From the NCBI GenBank assembly GCA_907163375.1, contig CAJQUW010001120.1:1-64000 (forward strand): DNA of 64,000 nt. Reading direction: 5' to 3'. The notes below the pieces were generated by a model. The model did not search any database and was not told where the DNA came from. It saw nothing but the letters and a program-made list of their open reading frames with translations. This document shows positions 32,728 through 44,000 of this stretch, one piece after another (position 1 is the stretch's first letter; each line of letters starts with the position of its first letter). The DNA is from Prostheceraeus crozeri. Lineage: Eukaryota > Platyhelminthes > Polycladida > Euryleptidae. A program made the translations under genes and the position numbers.

Positions 32728-33440
32728 AATCGAAGCTTGACCAAGTTCAACTAGATTGCCTAGAGAGTGCATCCGCTCTTTTCACAGGTTCATGGCTTCA
32801 AGCTCTGCCAAATCCAACGATTGAAACTTACCTTGAAGATGAATGTCTGAGAATCGGTGTTGCTCTGCGACTAGGTGCTAAGGTTTGTGAAGCTCACCTG
32901 TGTAAATGCGGCAAGACGGTGGACACATTCGGCCATCACCCTCTATCATGCAAACAATCCGCTGGTAGATTCCCTCGTCATGCTGCTTTGAATGACGTTT
33001 TTAAACGAGCGCTAGATCGTGCGGGTATTCCATCTGTTCTTGAACCCGTCGGTCTTGACAGAGGTGATGGAAAACGACCCGACGGAATGACGACTTTCCC
33101 GTATCGCATGGGTCGCTGCTTAATTTGGGATGCTACTTGTACCGGCACGCACAGTGGTTCATCTCTCATGGAATCCGCCATCCATCCAGGATCAGCCGCA
33201 GCGCGTGCAGAGCAACGCAAAATATCGAAATACGCTGCATTATCTGAGAGGTACATCTTTGAACCACTGGCGTTTGAAACAACTTGTGCCATGGGAACGA
33301 GAACGCTGAAGACAGTCTTGGGTTTAGGGGAAAGATTGAGTAAGGTGATGGACGATCCCAGAGAAAGAGAATGGCTGCTACAACGCTTTGGCATTGCCAT
33401 TATTAGAGGCAATGCTCAGTCCATTCTTCGTGTTTCCTAA
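32703..33440 (+). pseudogene. LINE C-terminal restriction-like endonuclease
   Basis: The frame is open from about 32703 (NLKSKLDQVQLDCLESASAL). A Cys/His cluster, LCKCGKTVDTFGHHPLSC, is the zinc knuckle that precedes the nuclease in R2-like proteins. The nuclease core has RPDG and, 12 residues on, LIWDATC, the PD-(D/E)XK pattern. A conserved C-terminal block with ERKIS-like helices and QRFGIAIIRGNAQSIL ends in TAA. There are no stops in about 245 codons, so this part decayed little. It would nick the target strand that primes reverse transcription. Confidence 0.85.
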
Positions 33441-34543
33441 CTGTCTTTTTTACCGTATTTTTAACTTATATTTTATACTGGTATTTTTGATAATTTCCAG
33501 TTGCATTGTTTCATGTTCATGTGTAGGCTCAAAAGCCATTATCTTTAAATATAGTTATTATACACGGAATTTATCAGGCAATTACCATGGATTTCTAAAT
33601 GCTATGGAAATCCATGCAGAAGTCCATGGAAATATCCAAATCCATTCATTTCCATTCGAGTCATTTAGCGCATGAAGACGGCGTGAAGTTCCATCAATTC
33701 TGTTTGTAGCCTACCACTGCATGTGCATCAATGGTGCCAAGTTGCTGTTTCCTAACTCACAACTCAGATCCCAATGACGGGAATGGAAAGCAAGAAAATT
33801 TTCAATCTCGACATTCTTGAAATATACGAGATGACTCAAGCTCGTAGCATGACTCAAGCTTGATAAAATGCATATGGTTCAATGGTCCGTCTAATTCTGA
33901 TGATATTTTAAGTTTGCCAGCTAAAAATTGTGCATTTTATGACTTCCTCTAAGAATGAGTGAACTTATTGTAGCATCAAGAATCAAACTTGGCCTTCGGA
34001 CTGCTCGATGATTGAGGAAAATTCTGCGCCATTCAATCAATACACAAGATCAAAGTCGTGAAATCTTGTTGTTGCAGGTTATGAAGCATAACATACCACC
34101 AAGCAAATTCCACACAGGGTATCAACATCAATGGACAGTGGCAGATCACAGTATGCGCTCAATTAAGATGGAATTCGTCGATGGATCCTATCATAAGAAA
34201 CAAACAAGCCTCCAATACAAGCTTCTATTTCGCAAAACTAAGAAGCAATTCTTTCATGTGCTTATAGCGACACATTAACAGACCTTTTCCGTTGAACCCG
34301 AGCTCTTCAAACTATGTATATGTGATAGTTAGTTATCTGGGGATTCATGAAAATTTCCGTGTGATATTTTTTCATATAATACACTGAGATCATTGGAAGA
34401 CCAGAGATATCTGCACTAAACTATGCGTTATATAGAATTTTTACATGCAAATAATATGAAATTCAAAGTACTATGATGCCATATCTAGACACAGATATAC
34501 ATCATACATAGTCCAGACACAAAATGATAGCAATACAATATAG
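33441..34543. other. No gene; CCATGGAAAT motif cluster
   Basis: Positions 33578-33660 hold several overlapping variants of atggaaatccatg (accatggatttctaa, atggaaatccatgcag, tccatggaaatatcc), a small degenerate repeat. An 88-codon open frame at 34012-34278 has no recognised motif. Confidence 0.5.
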
Positions 34544-34996
34544 CTATAGAAATAAAGGATAATGGAGATCCCACATAGACCCCATCCGTTCTGGGATCGA
34601 CATCGGGATAAAATCGCGTCTGCCGTTTTTCTCTGCTTGATCGCGGCAAGTTACTTCATTGTGAGGCGGCAGTTCTGTTGATTGCCTGTTTTGGTCATCA
34701 GTTGCTTCGTTTGTAGGTACCATTGACGATAACTGTGAGTCATGCGCTATCAGAGTGCGTCCATCATTGTTCATAATTAAAGATGTATTTTTACCCTGGC
34801 GATAGATGAAGGTAACTGCAGTTGGTTTTGTATGCTTAGTAGGAGTATATATTAATTTCTGCTGAGGTGAATATTGAGACAGCATAGGACATCGTATTTT
34901 TCTGCCAAACATCAATTCAGCCGGTGTTCCAACAGTAAATTTCATTTGTTCACTGTTCGGGACCCCACTGGCCGTACAGCAAATTAATATTTTCAT
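34544..34996 (-). mobile_element. LTR-retrotransposon integrase fossil
   Basis: The minus strand reads GTPAELMFGRKIRCPML, the signature at the C-terminal end of the integrase core in Ty3/gypsy-type Pol proteins. A hydrophilic tail follows. Only this small part is recognisable; no LTR, reverse transcriptase or gag was found around it. It is an old, broken fragment. Confidence 0.65.
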
Positions 34997-35722
34997 ACGG
35001 TCTTGTCAGCTTCTGTGGAGTTTACAAATAAATTAAGTAAACAACTGACTGTAAAAAATGCCAAAATTAGGTCAAAACATGAAATTTACTCATTTTGTGG
35101 AGGCTGTCAGACATCAAATACTGAATCATGTGACTCACTTCAACTTTTATATCGAAGTTGATGTTCTGAACTCAATCATGCTTCAAATTTCATGGCATTC
35201 TAATAAATAGTTTCTTCTCTGCAAAAGAAAATGTACGAAAATTGCCAAGTGTTTCACAATCCATAGATATTTCTTGAATTTTACCATTGGATTCCAATGG
35301 AAATCCTTTAACCTTTCCTGTAACCGAAAGCGACTGGCTGTGACACTCAAGAATTTGCTTTTTGTATTCAGCGTTTCAAGATCTACAAATCCATGCAATT
35401 AAGCCCTTTGTGCGAGAATTTAGGAAGAAAGTGTCAGTAGCTCCCGTCCTACTGACTAGGAGTCATCAGCAACCCTGTCTTCCTCATTCCTCGAAGTCAA
35501 CACAGAGACATGCGTGAAATGTTAAGGAACCAATTTACATTGTAAGTGAACTTTCTTAAGGTATTCATTCCAGTAATACCATAACAATACCTACCTGATT
35601 ACTGGTTTTATCAAATATTCAACATTTTATGCTTCATTGATTCTCTTGCGTAAGCTGTTGCGATATGGTAGCTATTGTCTAATTCGACATAATATTCTGT
35701 AATTGAAGATGATGGACCAGAC
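34997..35722. other. Upstream region of the METTL24-like gene
   Basis: No repeat or other gene is seen. The gene's promoter and any untranslated exon presumably lie here, but no defined TATA or initiator could be supported. An in-frame stop at 35690-35692 precedes the coding start. Confidence 0.4.
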
Positions 35723-36733
35723 ATGCTAGGTTTGACGAATTTTAATTCACTCTTTACCATGCGACTTCCTCACCGCCAGACGCTTGTTAATACAGTGACT
35801 TTGTGTTTTGTTATTTTCACATGGGTTATTTTTAATCGGCTTACTACAAAAAGCACTCATAATGAAGCAATCTCAACTGATTCAAGTGTGAGTGTCAATC
35901 GACCTGTTTCTTATTCCTCAAAAAATGGTTTGACTTTACAAGATACACCTCTTGCTCTCCGGCAATTAGATACTTCATCATGGAGCCTTGAGGATTTGCG
36001 TGACTTGTTTTTCTTGGAGGTGAAGCGTGTTCACCATCATTGCTCGAAAGTAGTTCGAGTTGGAGCAAGTCATGATGGAGGTTGGGACGTATGCATGTCA
36101 CACGGGTATTTTGATACATCTGAATGCCTGGTTTACTCATTTGGCATCAACAACATTTGGGAATTTGACGAAGGCATGTCTGAAAAGTATAACTGCACAG
36201 TTCGCGCTTTTGATCCTACAATGAATCAGTCAGAGCACATACATCATCCTGGACAAGTGCATTTTTATCCACTTGGCTTGGGAGGGTATCCCATGGCTCA
36301 AACAGAAAAATTTATCACGCATGATCTGAACGCGTTAATGAAAATGTTTAAAGATGATAACAAAACTTTCGAACTTATCAAGATGGATGTGGAGCATTAT
36401 GAATGGGAGGCTCTTGAAAGCATAATCAATGATGGGTTGTTAAGTAAAATCAAACAATTGATTTTGGAAATTCATACAAGAGAAGTTGTCGGAATTCATT
36501 CAAGAGCAGACGCTGGTGACTATCGTCGTTATTTAACAGTAATGCAAAATCTTGAGACAGCCGGATTTCGAAAGTTCAAAGCTACGAGAAATCACGGAGC
36601 AGTTGGATACTATCGAAGAGCACTAAATGCATCTGAGAAATACAGACTAATACATCAGTCAAGGTCGTGCTGCTATGAACAATATTACATAAATACAGAA
36701 TTTTACAAGGACAATAATTCTCAAAGAATATAG
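35723..36733 (+). CDS. METTL24-like (FkbM-type) methyltransferase
   Basis: 336 residues in one exon. After a short basic N-terminus, residues 21-38 (LVNTVTLCFVIFTWVIFN) form one hydrophobic segment followed by a polar stem, a type II signal-anchor layout suggesting a Golgi/ER luminal enzyme. The catalytic domain (about 90-325) has RVGASHDGGWDVC, the nucleotide-binding strand VYSFGINNIWEFDEGM, FDPTMNQSEH and IKMDVEHYEWEAL, as in METTL24 and FkbM-like SAM-dependent methyltransferases. NxS/T sites at 157, 168, 213 and 302 fit a luminal location. The METTL24 substrate is unknown. Met13 at 35759 (taccATGc) is an equally good start and would place the anchor closer to the N-terminus. No introns interrupt the domain, so this may be a retrocopy or a naturally intronless paralogue. 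The frame is intact. Confidence 0.85.
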   Translation: MLGLTNFNSLFTMRLPHRQTLVNTVTLCFVIFTWVIFNRLTTKSTHNEAISTDSSVSVNRPVSYSSKNGLTLQDTPLALRQLDTSSWSLEDLRDLFFLEVKRVHHHCSKVVRVGASHDGGWDVCMSHGYFDTSECLVYSFGINNIWEFDEGMSEKYNCTVRAFDPTMNQSEHIHHPGQVHFYPLGLGGYPMAQTEKFITHDLNALMKMFKDDNKTFELIKMDVEHYEWEALESIINDGLLSKIKQLILEIHTREVVGIHSRADAGDYRRYLTVMQNLETAGFRKFKATRNHGAVGYYRRALNASEKYRLIHQSRSCCYEQYYINTEFYKDNNSQRI

Positions 36734-37235
36734 ACTGAGTTTCTTCCGTATTTAATTTGATCTCTCTCTCTTGCATGACTACTTTCAGAATGAGTATCTG
36801 TTATTTCACTATCGTTATGAGAAAATTCTAACTTTTTAGGAACTTTCAAATTCTTTAAATTTTTTGAAACCATTTTTTGGTTAAAAGTCAAATTTCGAAC
36901 TTTGTACTCATTGACGTATATGTGGTTCTTCAACAGTCATCAACGTAAAATCAGCTTTTGTTTTGCAATGGATGACAATCATGCTATAATGATAAACAAC
37001 TTTAATGATGGAAACGCTGTAGCCCACACTACACCTATGCAGCCAACTATAATTAATAAGCTGCATTGAATGCATAAAAGGTGGTTTCAACGTGGTTTCA
37101 GCGTCAGCTTTATACGGATTCAGTATTAATTAGTGCACTTTATATTTTTCAACATGTCTGTGAAACGTATCAACACTATTTTGAAAAAAGCTTGATCCCT
37201 TACAAATTTCATAAATAAAAAGCAAGGCCACATTT
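36734..37235. other. Downstream of the METTL24-like gene
   Basis: No second gene is seen. The nearest AATAAA on the + strand lies at about 37213-37218, just before the Penelope-like inverted arm. It could serve as polyadenylation signal but is distant. Confidence 0.4.
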
Positions 37236-38804
37236 GATTTTAAATTTAATTGGCACAGCATGATTCGGTCAGCTCTCCTTCAGGTACAACGATACAATTT
37301 TACAAAAGTGAACACAATTTGACGAAAATCAATGCATGCGGCGTGACAGATGTAGACACAGAAGTGACACAGAAGTGACACAGAAGCAAGCAATAATACA
37401 GGCTGTCAAAGATCGATATCAAGATTAACACTAGATGACATAGGACAATAGCGGCTATTGAATCGGACGTTGAAAGAGAAAGTCATAATACTGCATCTCA
37501 AGAAAGTCAAAATCAATACTGTAAACATAAAATCAAAGATAATGCCCGCAAAGCTCAAAAAGAACTAACATAAACTGTCATAATACTGTAGAAAATGAAT
37601 GACAATAATTCTAAAAATGCTAACAAATTAACCAGAGTCAAAAAAAGAAAAAAATTAAAAATAAATAAAGCGAGAGATAATTACCATGGAAGAATAAGAC
37701 TCAACACATGCTGTTTTTGTTCACACAAGTCAGGACAAAATCTTTTGATGGACAAAGCTTCCAAGATGCGCAATAACTGGCGCCGATTACTTTAGAAACC
37801 AACGCTAAAACATGACAGAGCTCTTGTATAATGACAATGACATACTTGGAAATGTCTCGTGATCGATCTGCTCGGTATGCGAGTGGAGCGGGGTGGGCAT
37901 GCGGATCTCACGTGATAGCCACTTTGGAACGTGCTCACGGATTCGATCACCGAGACGTCTGTCAGTTTGACCCAAGTACTTGCATCCACAAGAACACTCA
38001 AACGAATAGACAACATTATGATGGAGCTGAACTGAAACTTTATCTTTTGGTGATGAAACAGGAATTTTGCACGTTCGAAAAATCACAACAGGCTTGGCTA
38101 CAGGAAAAAGTTTGAACGACTCCCGAATCGATCGCCGAAAATAGGAAGCGGGCTTGTCACCTAAAAAAGGTACCTTAACAAAAACAGGTTTCTTTTCAGG
38201 AGCAAATTCTGAGTGTTTGTCCTCAAATTTAAATTCCTGCATGTAACGATCTACAAACTATGGCGGAAATTCATTCTTTAATAAGACATTTCTCAAAGTA
38301 CGCAGCTCTTCAGGAAGACAGTCAGATGAACAAACACGATATGCACGAGTCATCAAGGTTCTACGTGTAATAAGATCAACTTTATAATTGCGAATTTTTT
38401 GACTCTGGTTAATTTGTTAGTGTTTTTAGTATTATTATCATTCATTTTCTACAGTATTATGACAGTTTATGTTAGTTCTTTTTGAGCTTTGCGGGCATTA
38501 TCTTTGATTTTATGTTTACAGTATTGATTTTGACTTTCTTGAGATGCAGTATTATGACTTTCTCTTTCAACGTCCGATTCAATAGCCGCTATTGTCCTAT
38601 GTCATCTAGTGTTAATCTTGATATCGATCTTTGACAGCCTGTATTATTGCTTGCTTCTGTGTCACTTCTGTGTCACTTCTGTGTCTACATCTGTCACGCC
38701 ACATGCATCGATTTTCGTCAAATTGTGTTCACTTTTGTAAAATTGTATCGTTGTACCTGAAGGAGAGCTGGCCGAATCATGTTTTGCCAATTAAATTTAA
38801 AATC
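37236..38804. mobile_element. Penelope-like element between 411-bp inverted arms
   Basis: Arms at 37236-37646 and 38395-38804 are inverted copies with few differences. Outer ends share gattttaaatttaattgg, inner ends share ccagagtcaaaaaa. Each arm contains three tandem tgacacagaag units. The 748-bp interior encodes, on the minus strand, the end of a Penelope-type reverse transcriptase and a GIY-YIG endonuclease region. Inverted terminal repeats are known for the family. It is a different Penelope family from the one at 6.8 kb and is broken. Confidence 0.8.
37805..38390 (-). pseudogene. Penelope RT tail plus GIY-YIG endonuclease
   Basis: Upstream, about 38243-38390, the minus strand reads LITRRTLMTRAYRVCSS and LPEELRTLRNVLLKNEFPP, the thumb-side tail of Penelope reverse transcriptase. 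From 38242 it continues with MQEFKFEDKHSEF, a linker (GDKPASYFRRSIRESFKLFP), and the nuclease signature VVYSFECSCGCKYLGQTDRR followed by DRIREHVP. The CSCGCKYLGQT form (Cys pair inside the GIY-YIG loop) is typical of animal Penelope nucleases. It is a degraded fragment. Confidence 0.75.
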
Positions 38805-40300
38805 ATTCTATTTATCAAAATAATTACGACTTCCATGAGAGCGCTTGCAAATATGGTCTAGGATTCTGATCGCTAATCATGTGATCAGGATACGTTTATT
38901 AAAGCGGATATGAGAGCTCCGACCATGGAGTTCAATGACGCTCCACTGATTGAATATGATTATGAATACTGTCCTCAAACACAATAATTCTATAAAGTAT
39001 ATATACCATGCTTCAGTTTTCAGTTGTAAATAGAATGTATATCATGAAGCACTAAAGTATTAAGAGTGAATTGTAGCTGTCATTACATTCAATGTCACAA
39101 TCCTGCGCAAGTCTATCCGAAAATTTCTAACATGGTTAAGGCGCGTTTACAGTAGCACGATAACGATAGCGATAAAATCGTGACGATATTTCATTTTCTC
39201 AGATCGACGGTTTATTGTTGAGTTCCTCTGTTCACATTATAGGGATTTATCGCGACGATAAAGTCGTTCAGCTTCACAATTTTATCACTTGTGCTTGTTA
39301 CGACCTTATCTTGGCTTCATTTATTGACGCAATCAAGACTGCATGGGCTACGGAAATTTCGGGAGATCTATTGAAGCAGCTCATTGAATCGATGCCAAGT
39401 AGGAAGCAGGCAAATCTTCAGACGATCGGAATGCCACATATTAAAGTAAAATGTCTTCGTCTTTATTTGTACGAAATATGATGAATCTTAGTATATTAAT
39501 TTTGATGCATACTTGCACTGTGATGCAGATGAAATTCATGGATTATGAGATGTTTGGATCTTTGACAAGCGTTCCATGAATTCTGTCCAATTCTGTATAC
39601 AGCGAATCCCATCCGTATTGTCGGAAAAATTTGTCATTGTCAGTAAATAGACTATAAAGAATCAATCACGGAACTGGTATAAATATTCCTAGTCGCATAC
39701 TTTGTCTATTTATACCCGTGAATAATTAATTGATCGGTGTTCTTATTAGGTGCATGTAGCCTATTCATCACTTTTTCAAATTTTAAGTAATACAGACATT
39801 AAAATGAAATTCGCAGATGTCTCGCATTTTTGTGAGAAGCATCTCATCATGCAGAGCACAGTAGCGATTCCCAAACTGAGGCGCAATTTATCCCTATTTT
39901 ACCCCGGGGGTAGGCTCCCCAACTCCTATAATTGACAATTGACATATTGCCATTCATTCACGAGTGCGTCTGTGTAATTGCTATATGAATAACAGCAATT
40001 TTATGTAAGGGTTTCTTGCAATGGATTTATAAGTACTATGTCAGCATTGTGCTACAAATAGGGGACATCCCAAATATAAAATTGACAGATTATCATGGCC
40101 GCACAACAGTAGGCCTAATTTCATGCACTCATTCATTTGAGCAACAATTGTATTTTTCTGCAAAAATTTAACTCCTATAATGCTAATTAGCGCTAAATTA
40201 GCAGAAAAAGTGAAATTATATTCAGCGTTGATCGAGACATGATCAAGTCTCATATCTGAATTTTACTATTTTGTGTATTCGTTGACCCTCTTGCGGCCAT
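38805..40300. other. No gene recognised
   Basis: About 39137-39200 is rich in cgataacgatagcgataaaa, a degenerate tandem-like segment beginning ggcgcgtttacagtag, probably part of an interspersed repeat. Short open frames have no motif. Confidence 0.45.
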
Positions 40301-41014
40301 CTACTCGACAACCCTTTGCAGATGATATTTTACTTTTCTTTAGGTATGCAGATGATATTGAGTACAAGGATGTGTCGAATGGAAATTGAAAATATCGCAA
40401 GATGGACGAGCGACAACGGGTTGAACCTCAATGTCTCCAAGACATCACATTTGCTTATAAGTAAAGTAGAAGAAACTATCCGTAGAAACTTTTTCAATGA
40501 GTTTCTTCCACCAAAAAATAGCTTGCAGATTCTTGGCATTCACTTCAACAAAGCGATGAATTGGTCCACTCATATCAATGAAAGACTCAAAAAATCCAGC
40601 AATCTTACACCATATATGTTGAGATTATTTTAAAAAAATCTTACCGAAAGAAGATATGATCCAGGTATATATGGTCTAATGGTGATTAGTACCCTAATCT
40701 ATGGTTGTCCATTGCATGTAGGCAGCTTACCCCGAAAAGACAAGATGTTCGTTGAGAAATTTGTGCAGAGTTGCCACCGCATTATCTGTGGGAGATTTGT
40801 AGATTGCCTTGCTTGCCTGACTTTTTTGAACTCCAGGAGAGACAGTGCATCCTATTATTTCGAAAAGCAAAAACACAGGTGGACAATCCACTTCATCATA
40901 TCATTCCCGATATGCTTCAAGTGGTCGTATCCTAGGCTGCCTCTTTGTTCTGTAGCACGTAGACACAAATCTTCCATACCATATATGTCAAACTTGTTTA
41001 ATGATTTGATGTAA
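40300..41014 (+). mobile_element. LINE fragment, reverse-transcriptase C-terminal half
   Basis: The region opens with two successive Asp-Asp boxes in one frame, FADDILLFF and YADDIEYK (gcagatgatatt repeated 32 bp apart), a local duplication of motif C. Then come ARWTSDNGLNLNVSKTSHLL and LQILGIHFNKAMNWSTHI (the LGI...H block). A shifted frame from 40679 gives STLIYGCPLHVG and the C-terminal tail. An ATT-rich run at about 41070-41100 is probably the 3' tail. It is a 5'-truncated jockey/CR1-like relic with at least two frame breaks. Confidence 0.75.
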
Positions 41015-44000
41015 TTCTGACTTTTACATGACTTGAACTTAATGATTTCCATTTTGAAAAAATACGTGCTCATTATTATTATTACTATTAAATTATTCTA
41101 ATAATAACGACCTAAGCGATCAGTGCTGGTGGTGTTCCCTGCTTTGAAAAGCATTCAGACTCATCTTATTCGAAACGATGCTCTTCATGTATATACATTA
41201 AATAATAGAAATTTTAAAAATTGGCCACTGAAGCTTTGAGCACATATATTCATTTTTTCAATTCTTATTGGCGAGAATTTTCTGCCGACGCATAACATCA
41301 ATAGATCATTGAGCGCAATGAGGTATATCTTTCAGATTCAGGCGGAATTTCAACTTATTGAGTACAATCACATGACCGTGCGGCGCGCAAGCATCACCTT
41401 TAGATATGGATTCGATAGACGTTAAAATGATATCACGCTAAATCAGGTGAACCTCAATCTCGCTGACAATCGATCATTACATTTCGACGTGCTACTGACA
41501 GTGCTACTTGACAGTGAAAGAAAGTCACATGCCATCATTCAAGTAAGTAAAAGCCTGCTTTGTCATAAAAAGTTACAGATTTGTGAATGCTATCCTGATG
41601 TGAATCACATCCATGCCATCTGTGAATATAAGCGAAGACATAGTGCTACGTAGTAAGTGTTGAAGCTGCATATCAGTTCCACATCTAAGTAATTGTAATT
41701 AAAAATCATCGGAAAATCAAGTTCTGCCGTAAATGTCAGTTTGAGACTGAGTGCTATTTCTAATTGTGGTGTTTTTTCTAAGCAGTGCATTCGAGCATTT
41801 GAGTGTGTGGACGAGGTTTCAAGCTGCTCGCAGGTGAACGAGTGAATTGAGCGAGCAGGGTTTTCTAATTACTACCGCTAAACTGAACAAAAAATTTTGC
41901 CGTTCAGAACTAAAGAATGACCTGAACTGATGCTTCTCAAATTCTTACATTTCCTATCGGGAGACTCAAGAGATTGATTGGTCAATGACACGTAGGCTTA
42001 GGACTTTTTCGTTTTCTGCGAAATTCTGCAAATGCAAGCAATCTATTTTTTCATGCAGGGATGAATCAAATGACGCAAGGACTTGCGAATTGAATCGAAT
42101 CATAGAAAGCTTTAATAGGCCTACTTCAGCTTATTTTTATCAACGATTTGCTTAGCCAGCTAAGCCGCTAGCCATTAAGAAAATGGTTATACCAAATAAG
42201 ATCTAATAGTGCATGCCATTCTGTAGCTACAGGTTAATAATTTCAACAATCAGGTCAATTGAAGGCAACCATTTTGTTGAATGATGTCAACATCGATGAT
42301 TGTCTTCTTTGTACTTACTAGGTGCAGCTATAGTTCTACCGTGAATGATGCATGTAAGAAAGAACTTTTTGACAAAATGTCTCTTTGACTGCACAACATA
42401 TATTTTGTAGTGAGATAAGTCAACAATATGACACGTTCAAGTCATTATCAATCGGTATGGAACTTTGCGCTTCTTTGGATGATAAGCACAACTTTTCCTC
42501 TTGTTGTTTTCGTCATTATTACGTGGTGTGTGATCAACCAAATACATTATTACATTCCTTTACAAAATTTCTTTATGTATTCTATGTTTTTCGACTACAA
42601 TCTGTTCATTGTAAATACAACACATTCTATCATAATCCGTCAAATATCATTATGGTTTTGTTCATAAATACATCAACCTTCTGCAATGTTGATCACAATT
42701 TTGTGAAAATTAGACAGCATGTTGTCGATGACAACCACTCACTATTCCAAAATATATATAACCCCAAAAATTATGTAATTTGCATCAGAATTTAGTGTAA
42801 CCACCTCCTCGATGTATTGAACTTCCACTTCAAATGTGAGATGTTGGAGTATAATATTTTGCATATCACTTTATCTGATGTAGCGCATAATATCAATAGG
42901 CTTTCAAAATGAAGGCTACTTAGATATATGCACATTCAATTAGGCTACCATTTGCTATTGTTCATCTTTCATGAAATAAATAAAATCTTCAATTTTTTGT
43001 TCACCGAATTTTTTTGCTGACCTCAAAATCATCCATTATCTATTATATAATCACATAACTAGCATGGCTATTGAAATATACTTTGATATCTCGACACTCA
43101 CAAAGAAAAAGACATTCAAATTAAATGTGTTTATATTTTTCTGAGAATAAAAATGCCTACTGCATTTGTCACTCAATCTATTTCGAATGGCATAATGACA
43201 GTGAGTGTTGAAATATACTTTACATATAAATTCCCATTGGCCTTGTTTTTCCAAATTAGGTAGCTTGATTATTAGAACCAGGTTTTTTGCAACCTCAGGT
43301 TTGTAGAAAAAGTCCTTCAAATCTCACGCGGGATAGGAAATTTAGGCATCAATCGTTCCTATACTAAATCCTGATCCCGGGAAAGTACAAATTTTTATGA
43401 ATCAGTAAATTTTATCATTTCTATCGCAAATTTCAGAAAACAGTGATAAAATTTTTGCAACAGATGAATGATGCCCATTGCTGACCATGTTATCGTTGTT
43501 CGTAATGATAATATCCACAGTAGATCAGTCGAATACAAAACAAACTATTAGTTATTAAGCTATGAAGACTATGAAGATGTAATTCACTCGAGCTCATAAA
43601 AGTAAAGGATTACAAAAGACTTGAGCACAATGATGTGTGACTATAACTTCTGTGTAAGTTTGGAATTGCCACATTGGCATTGGAAATCAATAAAGCAGGG
43701 AAATCCAGTAGCTGTATGGAAGATAAAATATATAAGTCGAAGAGAAGCCGTATTTTGCCCTTACACTCAGGTGTCCAATTCATTTCATCTTTGATATACA
43801 AATGATTTTGGATAAGAGGAACATTTCGTCTCTGTAGGCCATAGACCAAATCTCAACAGGAAAGAGAATGTATAGTCAGGGTGCCAAACTAGTCCATCAT
43901 TAAGAAAAAGGACAACTTTCCCTTTGGCACGCTGACTAGATTTTTCCGGGTGAGACTTGGTCTATGATCAACATGTATTGCACGTGCTGTAACTGCTTCT

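Larger units (their letters stand above)
29113..33440 (+). mobile_element. LINE with PHD finger and restriction-like endonuclease
   Basis: The order is N-terminal PHD-type zinc finger, reverse transcriptase, Cys/His knuckle and C-terminal PD-(D/E)XK endonuclease. The R2/NeSL/CRE group shares a C-terminal restriction-like endonuclease and no apurinic-type enzyme. I place this element near that group without naming a clade. It is split by a minus-strand Tc1/mariner-group insertion and unrelated DNA (about 30606-31890), has a stop near 29641, a stop just before the YLDD box and a frameshift near 32700. No polyA or microsatellite tail is visible after 33440. The nicked target is probably reverse-transcribed in place, as in R2. 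Confidence 0.85.

Noticed and set aside
32978-33412. 144-codon minus-strand open frame
   Set aside because: It is the antisense shadow of the restriction-like endonuclease region.
42385-42795. 136-codon open frame
   Set aside because: Composition is that of AT-rich non-coding DNA (Phe, Tyr, Ile, Asn) with an equally open overlapping frame; no motif.
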